A DNA stretch of 64,000 nt, taken from Bacteroidota bacterium (lineage in GTDB: Bacteria; Bacteroidota; Bacteroidia; B-17B0; Aurantibacillaceae). The stretch spans positions 62,001 to 126,000 of the forward strand of contig JADJDM010000010.1 of the NCBI GenBank assembly GCA_016702705.1, given 5' to 3'. Under the pieces are notes generated by a model that worked only from the letters and a program-made list of their open reading frames with translations, was not told the DNA's origin and made no database searches. Every line of letters starts with the position of its first letter. The first letter of the stretch is position 1. The translations under genes were made by a program, and so were the position numbers. This document shows, in pieces, positions 44,326 through 52,582 of this stretch.

Positions 44326-45660
44326 CTACTTCTTCAACTTTGGATCCAAGGCGTCTCTTAATCCTTCGCCAATTAAGTTATACATGGTAACAGTAAGAAA
44401 TATTGCTGCACCAGGAAAAACAATTAACCACCACGAACTGGTGCTTTCCTTTGCTTCACTTAATATTTTGCCCCAGGTAATTGTATCAGGAGGCACTCCT
44501 ACCCCAATAAATGACAAACTTGATTCGGTTAATATTGCTCCAGCAATTCCGAAGGCTATCGCAATTAAAGCAGGACCTATTGCGTTGGGTAAAGCATGAC
44601 GAAGCAATATGCGCCAATTACTTAATCCTAATGAACGCGCAGCTTGAATGTAATCTAATGAACTTACACGCAAAAACTCTCCACGCGTTAAACGTGCAAT
44701 ACCCGACCAATTACTTAATCCAATGAGTAATATTAATGTTACAAATGATGGGCGTGCAATGGCTGCTATGGCAAGTATAACTAAGAACAGAGGGATTGAA
44801 TTGTTAATTTCGATAACACGTGATATTATTGCATCAATACGTAATGGCTTTACAACTTTAAAAAATGGGAGCTTACTTGCTAATTTTCCAATATAATAGA
44901 ACACCAAAATTATTACCACAAACAAAAGCATGCTAATTAGTAAACTCATAAACAATGTTGCCCCGCCTGTTTCAAATGCATCCACCAATGAATAGGAACG
45001 AACATAAAAAACATAAAACCACGCTAAGAAAATTCCAACAAATAATGACCACAACATGCCCCGCTTAAGCTTTAAACCTGTATTTCCATAATAACCCGCC
45101 ATGCTGCCAAGTATTACACCAATAATGCTTGCTAGTAGCATACTTAGTATTCCAATTAATAGAGAATATTTAATTCCATGAATTAATCCAGCTAACACAT
45201 CTCCACCATCGCGTGTTGTTCCCAAGCGATGGCGAAATTTGGAGGGCATTTGAATTAATTCCTCATTGTTCTTTTTAAATACTTGCTGTGAACCTGGAGA
45301 TAGTGCAATGTTTAAAGCATCTGATTTGCCTGGCGAGTATGCACACATTGGCCAAACAACTGATTCTAATTCAGCATGTTTCCAATCGTAAAATTCTAAA
45401 CTTATTTTTTCATTTTTTAATTCGTAGAAATCACTAAATGAAAAAGCGGGGAAATAAGACTTGCCTTCCATCTTGCAATACAAAGGCTTGTCGTTTGATA
45501 GTATAGGTGAAATAATGGCTAAAACAATAAGCACAAGCAAGAAACGATAAGAGTACAATGCTAATTTGTTTTTTCTAAATTGCGCCCAAGTATATTTCCT
45601 GAAATTGAAATCTTCCAATTCAGCTGAAACAACTTTTTTATTTTTCTTAAACAGCGCCAT
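44326..45660 (-). CDS. Oligopeptide ABC transporter permease (OppC/DppC-like)
   Basis: A 444-aa inner-membrane permease. The N-terminal OppC_N region (FRKYTWAQFRKNKLALYSYR) is followed by one helix and an approximately 90-residue extracytoplasmic insert (YCKMEGKSYFPAFSFSDFYE). Next come the transport helices and the EAA motif contacting the ATPase (DYIQAARSLGLSNWRILLRH). At 444 aa it is much longer than the usual ~300 aa because of the insert and an extra pair of helices near residues 200-260. It abuts oppB with no gap. The ATPase genes are not nearby. Confidence 0.9.
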   Translation of the reverse strand: MALFKKNKKVVSAELEDFNFRKYTWAQFRKNKLALYSYRFLLVLIVLAIISPILSNDKPLYCKMEGKSYFPAFSFSDFYELKNEKISLEFYDWKHAELESVVWPMCAYSPGKSDALNIALSPGSQQVFKKNNEELIQMPSKFRHRLGTTRDGGDVLAGLIHGIKYSLLIGILSMLLASIIGVILGSMAGYYGNTGLKLKRGMLWSLFVGIFLAWFYVFYVRSYSLVDAFETGGATLFMSLLISMLLFVVIILVFYYIGKLASKLPFFKVVKPLRIDAIISRVIEINNSIPLFLVILAIAAIARPSFVTLILLIGLSNWSGIARLTRGEFLRVSSLDYIQAARSLGLSNWRILLRHALPNAIGPALIAIAFGIAGAILTESSLSFIGVGVPPDTITWGKILSEAKESTSSWWLIVFPGAAIFLTVTMYNLIGEGLRDALDPKLKK

Positions 45661-47133
45661 TTATTTTAATCTTACTCTTGGGTCAACTAAAACATACAAT
45701 ATATCTGAAACTAAAAAACCTATTAATGTTAGTATTCCAGTCAATGTCATTACAGCAATAATGATTGGATAATTTTGTGCGGCAATTGCATTATACAATT
45801 CTAATCCCATACCTGGTATGGTAAATATGGTTTCTAAAATAACGGAGCCGCCAATTGCAACTGGAAAGATGTTTGCAAATATTGTTATTAAAGGGAATAA
45901 TGAATTCTTAAATGCATGTTTCCAGATAACTTTATTATCTGATAAACCTTTTGCACGAGCAGTTCTAATATAATCTTGCTCTAACACTTCTAACATCGAA
46001 CCTCTAATGGTGCGCGATAAAAATGCAAAAGAGCTATAGGTGTAACAAATTAAAGGCAAAATAATATAAGGCAAAGATAATCGAGCACACTCAAAAAAAC
46101 TTGCTCCTTCAGGATAACCTTCTACTGGCTTAACCCCTGATGAAGGAAGTATCGATAAGACATTAGGATTAGCAAAAAGCAACATTAATAAAAAGGCAAC
46201 AAAAAAAGCAGGTAATGAATACAACATGAAAATAATTAGTGAAGAAGTTCTATCAAAAGCCCCTCCCCGCTTTTGTGCAGAGCGAACTCCTATTGGAATA
46301 CTAATGATATAAGCTAAAAAAACAGAACATAAACTAAAAAATAGCGACCAAGTAATTTTAGTACTAATAATTTCTCCCACAGGTTGTTTGCTTACGTACG
46401 AAATTCCAAAATCGAAACGAACAATTCCTTTACTAAATTCACCATCACCAAATAACCAGCGATGGTATTGGTTTTTGAAGCCATAAAAATTTATTGCAGG
46501 AATATAGTTTTTCCATACAGAAGAATTACTTTTGATTTTTTGATAGCTTGCAGTTAAATTAGTATAACTTGTTTGAAGTTTGTTTAATGAAACGTTTTTC
46601 TCAATAATTTGTTTGATTGTAGTAAACTTTGCTTCTATAGCTTCTGTTGTAAAAGCCGACTTTAAAGCTTGTACTTCAAATTTTAACTGTACAATTTCAT
46701 CATATAATTTATTTTGTTGTTGCTCAGACAAACCTGCTGTGTCAACTGAAGTCGCAATTACCAAATCATAAAATTGAGTGCAAGCTAAATTATAGTTACT
46801 TATTTCATTCCAATTACCATATTTATCAAGTAAGCGATTAAGTGCTGTATTTTCATTTTTATCATAAACGCGATATAGCGTGTCGGGAGCAGCTAAAGAA
46901 GAAATAGAGAAATAAAATACTGGCAAATCCAGTCCTAATTTTTTACGCCAAAATAATTTTTGTTCTTGTTGCGAAATACTCTGCTTACCCAATTCACCAG
47001 AGCTACTTGCCGCTGAAACCATCTTTTCTACAGGATCTCCAGGAGCATTAATCGCAATAATAAAACCCAACAATGTTATTACAAATAAAGTAGGTAAAAA
47101 TACAAGAATACGTTTTCCTATGTAAGTTAACAT
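45661..47133 (-). CDS. Oligopeptide ABC transporter permease (OppB/DppB-like)
   Basis: A 490-aa permease partner of the OppC-like protein. The first helix (ILVFLPTLFVITLLGFII) is followed by a ~190-residue periplasmic insert with a coiled coil (LYDEIVQLKFEVQALKSAFT), then five helices with the EAA motif DYIRTARAKGLSDNKVIWKH. Usual OppB length is about 310 aa, so the insert is a lineage feature that may dock the binding protein. It starts 3 nt after the substrate-binding gene. Confidence 0.9.
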   Translation of the reverse strand: MLTYIGKRILVFLPTLFVITLLGFIIAINAPGDPVEKMVSAASSSGELGKQSISQQEQKLFWRKKLGLDLPVFYFSISSLAAPDTLYRVYDKNENTALNRLLDKYGNWNEISNYNLACTQFYDLVIATSVDTAGLSEQQQNKLYDEIVQLKFEVQALKSAFTTEAIEAKFTTIKQIIEKNVSLNKLQTSYTNLTASYQKIKSNSSVWKNYIPAINFYGFKNQYHRWLFGDGEFSKGIVRFDFGISYVSKQPVGEIISTKITWSLFFSLCSVFLAYIISIPIGVRSAQKRGGAFDRTSSLIIFMLYSLPAFFVAFLLMLLFANPNVLSILPSSGVKPVEGYPEGASFFECARLSLPYIILPLICYTYSSFAFLSRTIRGSMLEVLEQDYIRTARAKGLSDNKVIWKHAFKNSLFPLITIFANIFPVAIGGSVILETIFTIPGMGLELYNAIAAQNYPIIIAVMTLTGILTLIGFLVSDILYVLVDPRVRLK

Positions 47134-47136
47134 TGT

Positions 47137-48974
47137 TTAGTTGGGTGATGCAGAAATTAATTTCATGTTGTTTAATAAAATCCCTGGCTTCTCGTAATAG
47201 TATTCTTGATTACCAAAACGCTTGTGCATAATAACTCTGCGTTTTTGCCCGAACATAAAAATACAAGGCTGTTCATCATAAATAATTTGTTGCAATTCTT
47301 TCGATAGTTTATTACGTTCCTCTCCAAGCGGTGTAATTCTTAATTTTTCAATAATCGCATCTGTTTTAGCATTGCCAAAACCTACATTATTAGACCCATT
47401 TGTAATCCACGACTCGGTATGCCATAACTGTTTAAAATCATCAGGGCCTGCAGAACCAGTTACACTAGAAATCATCATGTCAAAATCGTGAGTTGTAATT
47501 CCTGTAATAAAAGTTCCAAACTCTAATCCATTTAACTCCGCTACTACATTGGCCTTACGCATACTTTCCGAAATTAACTTTGCAGTTGTTTCCCAAGCTG
47601 GAGTGGTTGTCATGTAATTAATTTTAAACCTAAAATCAAGTTTTTTACCATCCACTATTTTATCTAGTACTTGGTCTCCATCACTATCCTTCCAACCTGC
47701 TTCAGCTAATAGCTTCTTTGCTTCTTCCAAATTAGTTTCAATCAATTTCAAGTCTTTATTACAATCATCTTTCCATTTACTTACTGGCGTGGCAATGCGG
47801 TTGTATATATTTTTATTAACGATTGTGTTTATATCATTATATGGAATTAACAGCGCCATAGCTCTTCTTGTTTTAGCATCAGTAAAAATCTTAGAATGTT
47901 TAACTCCATCAGGTTTCATATTCATACCTATGTATGTATAGTTATAGGTATCCATAAATTTGTAATTGAAATGTTTAACAAACTTAGGATCTTCTTTTAA
48001 CTCCAGCATTGTTTTTATATCGATTGATGCAGTACCATCATAAACTTGGTTGAGGAATTCAAGCTTAGTAGAATTTAAATCGGTATTAATCTTATAAATA
48101 ATTTTATCAGGAAAAGCATTCTCAAATAAACCTGTTTTACCTTCTGACCAATGATTTTTCTTTTTAACCAAGGTAATTGTTTGCCCCGATTCCCATGATT
48201 CGATTTTATATGGACCAGCACCAACAATATCTTCAGGCGTATGGCCATATTTAGGAGAGTTAAATTCTGCTGCCCAAGCTTTTAATTTTGCATCCTTATC
48301 AGCAACAAACTTCTTATCTAAAAATTGATCGAAAGTATAATTAGCAAGAAGATTATCCTTATCAAAATAAGCACGTTGCATTAACGGGAAGTCCGTCATG
48401 ATGTACAAATTTTGTACATAATTATCGCGCATTACAAAAATCACTTTAGTTGGAGACACAACTTTAATATCCTTAATGGACTCCAAATAAGGCTTTGCAT
48501 GAGGGTTATTTACCAACGGACATACATTTGCTTTAAAGCTAAAAGCTACATCTTCTGCAGTTATTAGGCTTCCATCATCCCATTTTAAATAATCTTTAAG
48601 TGTGTAGGTATATTCTAATCCATCAGCTGATATCTCAGGCTTTGAAGCAGCTAGTTGAGGATATAAATCTAATTTTTTAAAATCGGTATTAGTTAAAAAA
48701 ACTTGGGTGTACAAAGTTATTTCTTGTCGTTGAGCCGTATTACCGTTGGTAGGGTGCATATCTCCGGGGTCGCCAAGTGTATGGAATACCAATACATTCT
48801 CCTTCTTCCAAGATGGATCGAAGTTTTTGCATCTTCAAACTTTTCGATTTTATTACCCATCTCAATTGTTTCTTGAGTTTGGTTTAATTTTACTTCTTTT
48901 TCATCCCCTCCACAGGCTGTAAAAAGCGCTAATGATGCAATACCAACGATTGATGTAAAATACTTGATTTTCAT
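47137..48974 (-). pseudogene. Peptide ABC transporter substrate-binding lipoprotein (single homopolymer frameshift)
   Basis: Family 5 solute-binding protein (OppA/DppA-like). Lipoprotein signal MKIKYFTSIVGIASLALFTAC at 48974, then LVFHTLGDPGDMHPTNG, EYTYTLKDYLKWDDGSLITA and GAGPYKIESWESGQTITLVK in the expected order. The frame is lost in the five-T run at 48824-48828. Restoring a sixth gives EDAKNFDPSWKKENVLVFHT and exactly 613 codons. It is the first gene of the oppABC-type unit and captures peptides in the periplasm. Confidence 0.87.
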
Positions 48975-49145
48975 AATGATAAAGATGTACGCAAAGATAA
49001 CATTGCTACAATACGATTGGAATTAGGAGTAAATTATTAATCGACATGTTTAAAAAAGGCAAAAAGGTTAATAAAAAAAGTTTAATAAAATTTGTTTTAT
49101 CAAAAATGACTATGTACATTTGCATCCCGATTTTGAACAAGATTC

Positions 49146-49233
49146 GGTGAGATGCCTGAGAGGCCGAAAGGAACAGTTTGCTAAACTGTCATACGGGTTA
49201 ACTGTATCGAGGGTTCGAATCCCTCTCTCACCG
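49146..49233 (+). tRNA. tRNA-Ser (GCT)
   Basis: An 88-nt tRNA with acceptor GGTGAGA/TCTCACC, discriminator G, anticodon stem-loop CAGTTTGCTAAACTG (anticodon GCT), a class II variable arm (CATACGGGTTAACTGTATC) and T-arm GAGGGTTCGAATCCCTC. Confidence 0.97.
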
Positions 49234-49283
49234 CATAGTTCTTTAAATTGGATGCCCCGCTGCAGAGGGGCGAAAAAATAGTT

Positions 49284-49357
49284 CGGGGTGTAGCGTAGCC
49301 CGGTATCGCGCCACGTTTGGGACGTGGAGGCCGTCAGTTCGAATCTGGCCACCCCGA
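49284..49357 (+). tRNA. tRNA-Pro (TGG)
   Basis: A 74-nt tRNA with acceptor CGGGGTG/CACCCCG, discriminator A, anticodon stem CCACG/CGTGG with loop TTTGGGA (anticodon TGG) and T-arm GGCCGTCAGTTCGAATCTGGCC region. It lies 50 nt after tRNA-Ser. Confidence 0.96.
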
Positions 49358-49361
49358 CATT

Positions 49362-49394
49362 AAGACCTTTCATTAAAATGGAAGGTCTTTTTTT
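49362..49394 (+). terminator. Terminator of the tRNA unit
   Basis: AAGACCTTTCATT pairs with AATGGAAGGTCTT (one G-T wobble) and is followed by a T-run. Confidence 0.8.
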
Positions 49395-49424
49395 ATTAAA
49401 GAAATCTTCACTTTGTATGCCGTA

Positions 49425-49502
49425 AGTTCTCACGCCAAGGCGTGATGGCAACGCCGACATTAAGAAGAGAAAGCCTTTCATGAAAATGAGAGGCTTTTTT
49501 TT
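49425..49502 (+). repeat. Degenerate second copy of the tRNA-Pro 3' end and terminator
   Basis: CCGTAAGTTC and GCCGACATTAAG echo CCGTCAGTTC and CCCGACATTAAG of the tRNA-Pro 3' end. Then AAAGCCTTTCAT/ATGAGAGGCTTT forms a second terminator (49470-49502). The intervening part has diverged. Confidence 0.45.
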
Positions 49503-49549
49503 GAAAGAAATTTTATTTCAGAGCTAAGCAGTTCTTATACAAAACATTT

Positions 49550-49963
49550 TTAATTAGGAACAATCCACTTCCCTCCCATCAACTCCTTATCATAAATCAA
49601 TTTTAATTTACCCAAAGCATCCACTCTATACACCTGCTTGCATTTGGTTGGAATTGGATCGTGACCTTTTTGTTTGTGATTGGTTTCGAAAATAATACTA
49701 TCGCTTTTAACTTGCATTGTGCCAATATCTTTAAACACATTATTACAATCTGAACTCCAACTATACAGATAATGTTTAAGTAAGTATTTTTTGGTTTGGT
49801 TTTCTAAACGATAGAGCAATAAAACTGTGTCTTTTTTATTGTATTCGCTTTTTTCCGTTTTTACAATGCGAAGAAATTTAACTCCATTAATAACTAAAGT
49901 ATCTGTTTGCGATGCCGCAAACTTTGCAATACCAATTAAAAACAGAACGAAAATACACTTCAT
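49550..49963 (-). CDS. Hypothetical secreted protein
   Basis: A 137-aa protein with a signal peptide (CIFVLFLIGIAKFAASQ) and a small beta-rich domain (TLVINGVKFLRIVKTEKSEY, VLLLYRLENQTKKYLLKHYL, VYRVDALGKLKLIYDKELMG). It resembles no family I can name. Its start codon shares a base with the stop of the thioesterase gene (TAATG), so it is translationally coupled to it. Probably periplasmic. Confidence 0.65.
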   Translation of the reverse strand: MKCIFVLFLIGIAKFAASQTDTLVINGVKFLRIVKTEKSEYNKKDTVLLLYRLENQTKKYLLKHYLYSWSSDCNNVFKDIGTMQVKSDSIIFETNHKQKGHDPIPTKCKQVYRVDALGKLKLIYDKELMGGKWIVPN

Positions 49964-50439
49964 TAGAAATAGTCTTCCAAAAACGGTTTCATTTCAACTT
50001 CAATATCTTTTCTTAATTCCATTAAACGCTTAGCATACGTTTCTAAAGCAATTTCATGGTCAGTGTGCGGCTCCCAAGATTTTGAAGGGCGTGGTTTTCC
50101 ATCTTCTCCAACAGCTACAAAAACAATAACGCAATGTGTTGTTTTAATAAATTTATGACCCGTTATTGGACGAGAAAAAACATCGCAAGAAATATGAATA
50201 CTAGTACGACCCGTATAAATAACACGTGAAACAACTTTTACTAAATCACCAATATGAATAGGCTTAAAAAAACGAATTCCCCCTACATACAAGGTAACAC
50301 AGTAACCTTCTGCCCATGATGTTGCGCAGGCATAACCTGCTTGGTCGATCCATTTCATAACTGCTCCGCCATGCACTTTACCGCCGTAGTTTACATCTCC
50401 AGGTTCACTAATAAATTGAAAGGTTAATTGATTTTGCAT
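49963..50439 (-). CDS. Acyl-CoA thioesterase (hotdog fold)
   Basis: A 158-aa hotdog-fold enzyme of the YciA/BFIT-like class hydrolysing acyl-CoA thioesters. The catalytic region PGDVNYGGKVHGGAVMKWID (Asp and Gly-rich helix) lies at about residues 13-32, followed by YVGGIRFFKPIHIGDLVKVV and SIHISCDVFSRPI. A charged C-terminal helix extends the core (ETYAKRLMELRKDIE). Chain-length preference unknown. Operon with the small secreted protein downstream. Confidence 0.87.
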   Translation of the reverse strand: MQNQLTFQFISEPGDVNYGGKVHGGAVMKWIDQAGYACATSWAEGYCVTLYVGGIRFFKPIHIGDLVKVVSRVIYTGRTSIHISCDVFSRPITGHKFIKTTHCVIVFVAVGEDGKPRPSKSWEPHTDHEIALETYAKRLMELRKDIEVEMKPFLEDYF

Positions 50440-50530
50440 TTTACTTTTATTGCTATGTTATATCGAATATACTAAAATTACTTATTCTTTAAACTATCAA
50501 CCATAAATTATCAAAAAAACTCCTTACAAA

Positions 50531-50749
50531 CTATAATTTCTTTTCGAGTAAACGTTTACAAGTCAATGCTGATTGATAAGTACTACCACAGCAATGACTG
50601 TTCATCACATTATCTATAGCTAATTGAATAGCTGATTTACTAAATTCAAATTCGTTTAAAATTTTTTCCATAGCTTGTGGTTCGCCACCCATCCAAGTGT
50701 ACTCTAATGTTAATTTTTCTATTTCAACTTCAGTAGCTTGTTTAAGCAT
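50531..50749 (-). CDS. Small hypothetical protein
   Basis: A 72-aa protein from the ATG at 50749 (MLKQATEVEIEKLTLEYTWM). The alternative start 36 nt upstream would overlap the previous gene by 32 nt. It is helical, with conserved-looking ALTCKRLLEKKL at the C-terminus and a CCGSTYQS segment whose two cysteines could bind metal or form a disulfide. It follows the lipoprotein gene by 4 nt. Function unknown. Confidence 0.6.
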   Translation of the reverse strand: MLKQATEVEIEKLTLEYTWMGGEPQAMEKILNEFEFSKSAIQLAIDNVMNSHCCGSTYQSALTCKRLLEKKL

Positions 50750-50753
50750 ACGA

Positions 50754-51389
50754 TTAATTTTTAATTTCTTCGGTAATTTCTCCACCGCCCCACTCTACAA
50801 CGGTAAAACCTTTGCGCTCGAATGAGGGAAAAGATTGAGCAGGTACAGTATAAAAATCATTCACCGGTTTGTAATCCATAAATACCCTAAGCATTGCATC
50901 CGGCTTTGGACTAATATCCATGGTAGAAATCTCATTGTACTCCTCACCAACTCTAAATCGAATGAAATTATATTTATTTTCTTTCAAAATCGGATACCAA
51001 AAAACTATAAACTCATTGTACTCTTTGGGTGTTAAACCAATTTCCTTTAATTTTGATTGTAAGAAAGTATGCGAATCTTCACCCTTAATAACAAAACCAT
51101 TTGAAAAATTCTGCTCCACCTTTTCTTTCATTTCACCTTCCCAAAACAAATAGGAGTATTCTAATGAATCTGATTTATTAATTAATTTCCCATCAGGGTA
51201 AGCAATAACATTCCATTCATTTTTATACTCAGGATAAGTAACGGTGAATGCACCTGAATAATTAACTTTTACTTTAACTTCAGTTTTCTCTGTTGGATAA
51301 AGATAAACAACGGGTTTACGGTGTTGTTTTTTTGTAACACAACTGCTTAGCATAATAAGCAAGGCTAAAGGAAGGAAAATGTATTTCAT
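50754..51389 (-). CDS. Hypothetical lipoprotein
   Basis: A 211-aa protein with a lipoprotein signal (LPLALLIMLSSC, Cys at 17), then KPVVYLYPTEKTEVKVKVNY and TYPEYKNEWNVIAYPDGKLI. These are hallmarks of a conserved Bacteroidota family annotated only as hypothetical. The C-terminal half (GLTPKEYNEFIVFWYPILKE, FMDYKPVNDFYTVPAQSF) continues that family. Probably an outer-membrane-anchored protein. The function is not known. Confidence 0.7.
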   Translation of the reverse strand: MKYIFLPLALLIMLSSCVTKKQHRKPVVYLYPTEKTEVKVKVNYSGAFTVTYPEYKNEWNVIAYPDGKLINKSDSLEYSYLFWEGEMKEKVEQNFSNGFVIKGEDSHTFLQSKLKEIGLTPKEYNEFIVFWYPILKENKYNFIRFRVGEEYNEISTMDISPKPDAMLRVFMDYKPVNDFYTVPAQSFPSFERKGFTVVEWGGGEITEEIKN

Positions 51390-51453
51390 TTTATGGTATT
51401 AAAAGTTAAGAGTAAATATAATTAATTAAAAATTAAATCCCTTAAAATCATTC

Positions 51454-52485
51454 TCAAATTTCCTTGAAACAATCTTCTCCATCTTCAGGTAATACAATAT
51501 ATAAACGATACCATTCAGTTCCATCTATAATTTCCCAAGTATGTCCTTTACCTTCTAAATCATCGGCAATAAGCACTATACCAGGTTCTACAACAAATGA
51601 ATCACCATTGGTAACGGTAAATTTTAATTTGCCTTTTAATGTGATAACAAATTGGTAACGCGGGGCAGGATGGGCTGTTAATTGGTAAGCCTCAATTTTA
51701 GTTTGAGCAAAAAAGTGCTCCGATTGTATGTGAACAGCTTCTGGGATTTCACCCTCTAAAAAAGAACAATCTGTACCATTAATATTTATGAGTTTAAATG
51801 CTTTCATGTTTCTTAATTTACTTTTGCGAGATTTTTTTACAAGAGAATCAGTTATCGCATTATTTTTTCTTTCTTCAACATAACTTGCTACTTTATCCGA
51901 ATCATTTTGTAAAACAAAAAAGCTAGCGTAAATATAATCGAGTTCAGGGGCAACATTCGAATTCAAACTTTCGGAAGAACGAATACCTTCAAAATAAGCA
52001 TAAGGACGATTGCCTGAATTATCATTTTTTGAATTCATTAAAAATTGAGTCCCATTTTTATCTGTACCCATAAATGTAATATGTTCAAAGTCTAAGTTAA
52101 AATGTGGTTTGATAACTAACACCCCGTTAGCAGGAATTATCAATTGCATTTCGCTATTTTTCACTTGTGGAATAATCCCACCCTTTTCTCCATATATAAC
52201 TCTTGCTTGACCGCTAAATTGATTAGGAAAAACTACTGTTATTGAATCTTTTTGTTGAATCATGTAACCCAATATTTTCCATATTCCAAACCATAAAATA
52301 ATTGGCAACACAATTGTAATTATTTTAACGATTACTTTCCTATCAGAAAGCAGAACAAGGACTGCACCAATCAAAAAAAGTGGAATGGAAACTATTAGAA
52401 GAAAAATATTTAAGCTAATTAACCATCCGATTACAATAAATAGTATTCCAACAATAAATTTTAATTTCGAGTTTGATGTAGACAT
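51454..52485 (-). CDS. Membrane protein with DUF6843-like domain fused to a cupin
   Basis: A 343-aa protein from the ATG at 52485. Two to three N-terminal helices (FIVGILFIVIGWLISLNIFL, IITIVLPIILWFGIWKILGY) are followed by a DUF6843-like beta domain (SITVVFPNQFSGQARVIYGE). After a basic linker (KKSRKSKLRN) comes a complete cupin barrel from MKAFKLININGTDCSFLEG to the end (APRYQFVITLKGKLKFTVTN, GIVLIADDLEGKGHTWEI). The cupin resembles stand-alone cupin proteins and begins with a Met codon, so it may also be translated separately. Function unknown. Confidence 0.65.
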   Translation of the reverse strand: MSTSNSKLKFIVGILFIVIGWLISLNIFLLIVSIPLFLIGAVLVLLSDRKVIVKIITIVLPIILWFGIWKILGYMIQQKDSITVVFPNQFSGQARVIYGEKGGIIPQVKNSEMQLIIPANGVLVIKPHFNLDFEHITFMGTDKNGTQFLMNSKNDNSGNRPYAYFEGIRSSESLNSNVAPELDYIYASFFVLQNDSDKVASYVEERKNNAITDSLVKKSRKSKLRNMKAFKLININGTDCSFLEGEIPEAVHIQSEHFFAQTKIEAYQLTAHPAPRYQFVITLKGKLKFTVTNGDSFVVEPGIVLIADDLEGKGHTWEIIDGTEWYRLYIVLPEDGEDCFKEI

Positions 52486-52530
52486 AAATTGAATATTTAA
52501 ATTATAACTTAATACCAATTATACAAACAT

Positions 52531-52565
52531 CCCTTCGATACTTCGACAAGCTCAGTACTCAGGGT
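52531..52565. repeat. Dispersed CTTCGACAAGCTCAGTA-type repeat, intergenic copy
   Basis: Contains acttcgacaagctcagta at 52540-52557, identical to 52875-52892 within the next gene, flanked by a short dyad (CCCTTCGATACTT...AGTACTCAGGGT). This motif family is widespread in Bacteroidota intergenic DNA. Confidence 0.7.
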
Positions 52566-52582
52566 AAACTGACTCTTTGAAA

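Noticed and set aside
10685..48828. Phase variation by homopolymer slippage
   Set aside because: Runs are only four to six bases and affect housekeeping genes such as ftsX; far shorter than known contingency tracts.
49110..49481. Minus-strand 123-aa frame crossing the tRNA region
   Set aside because: It is the reverse translation of tRNA-Ser and tRNA-Pro; both fold perfectly, so the frame is spurious.
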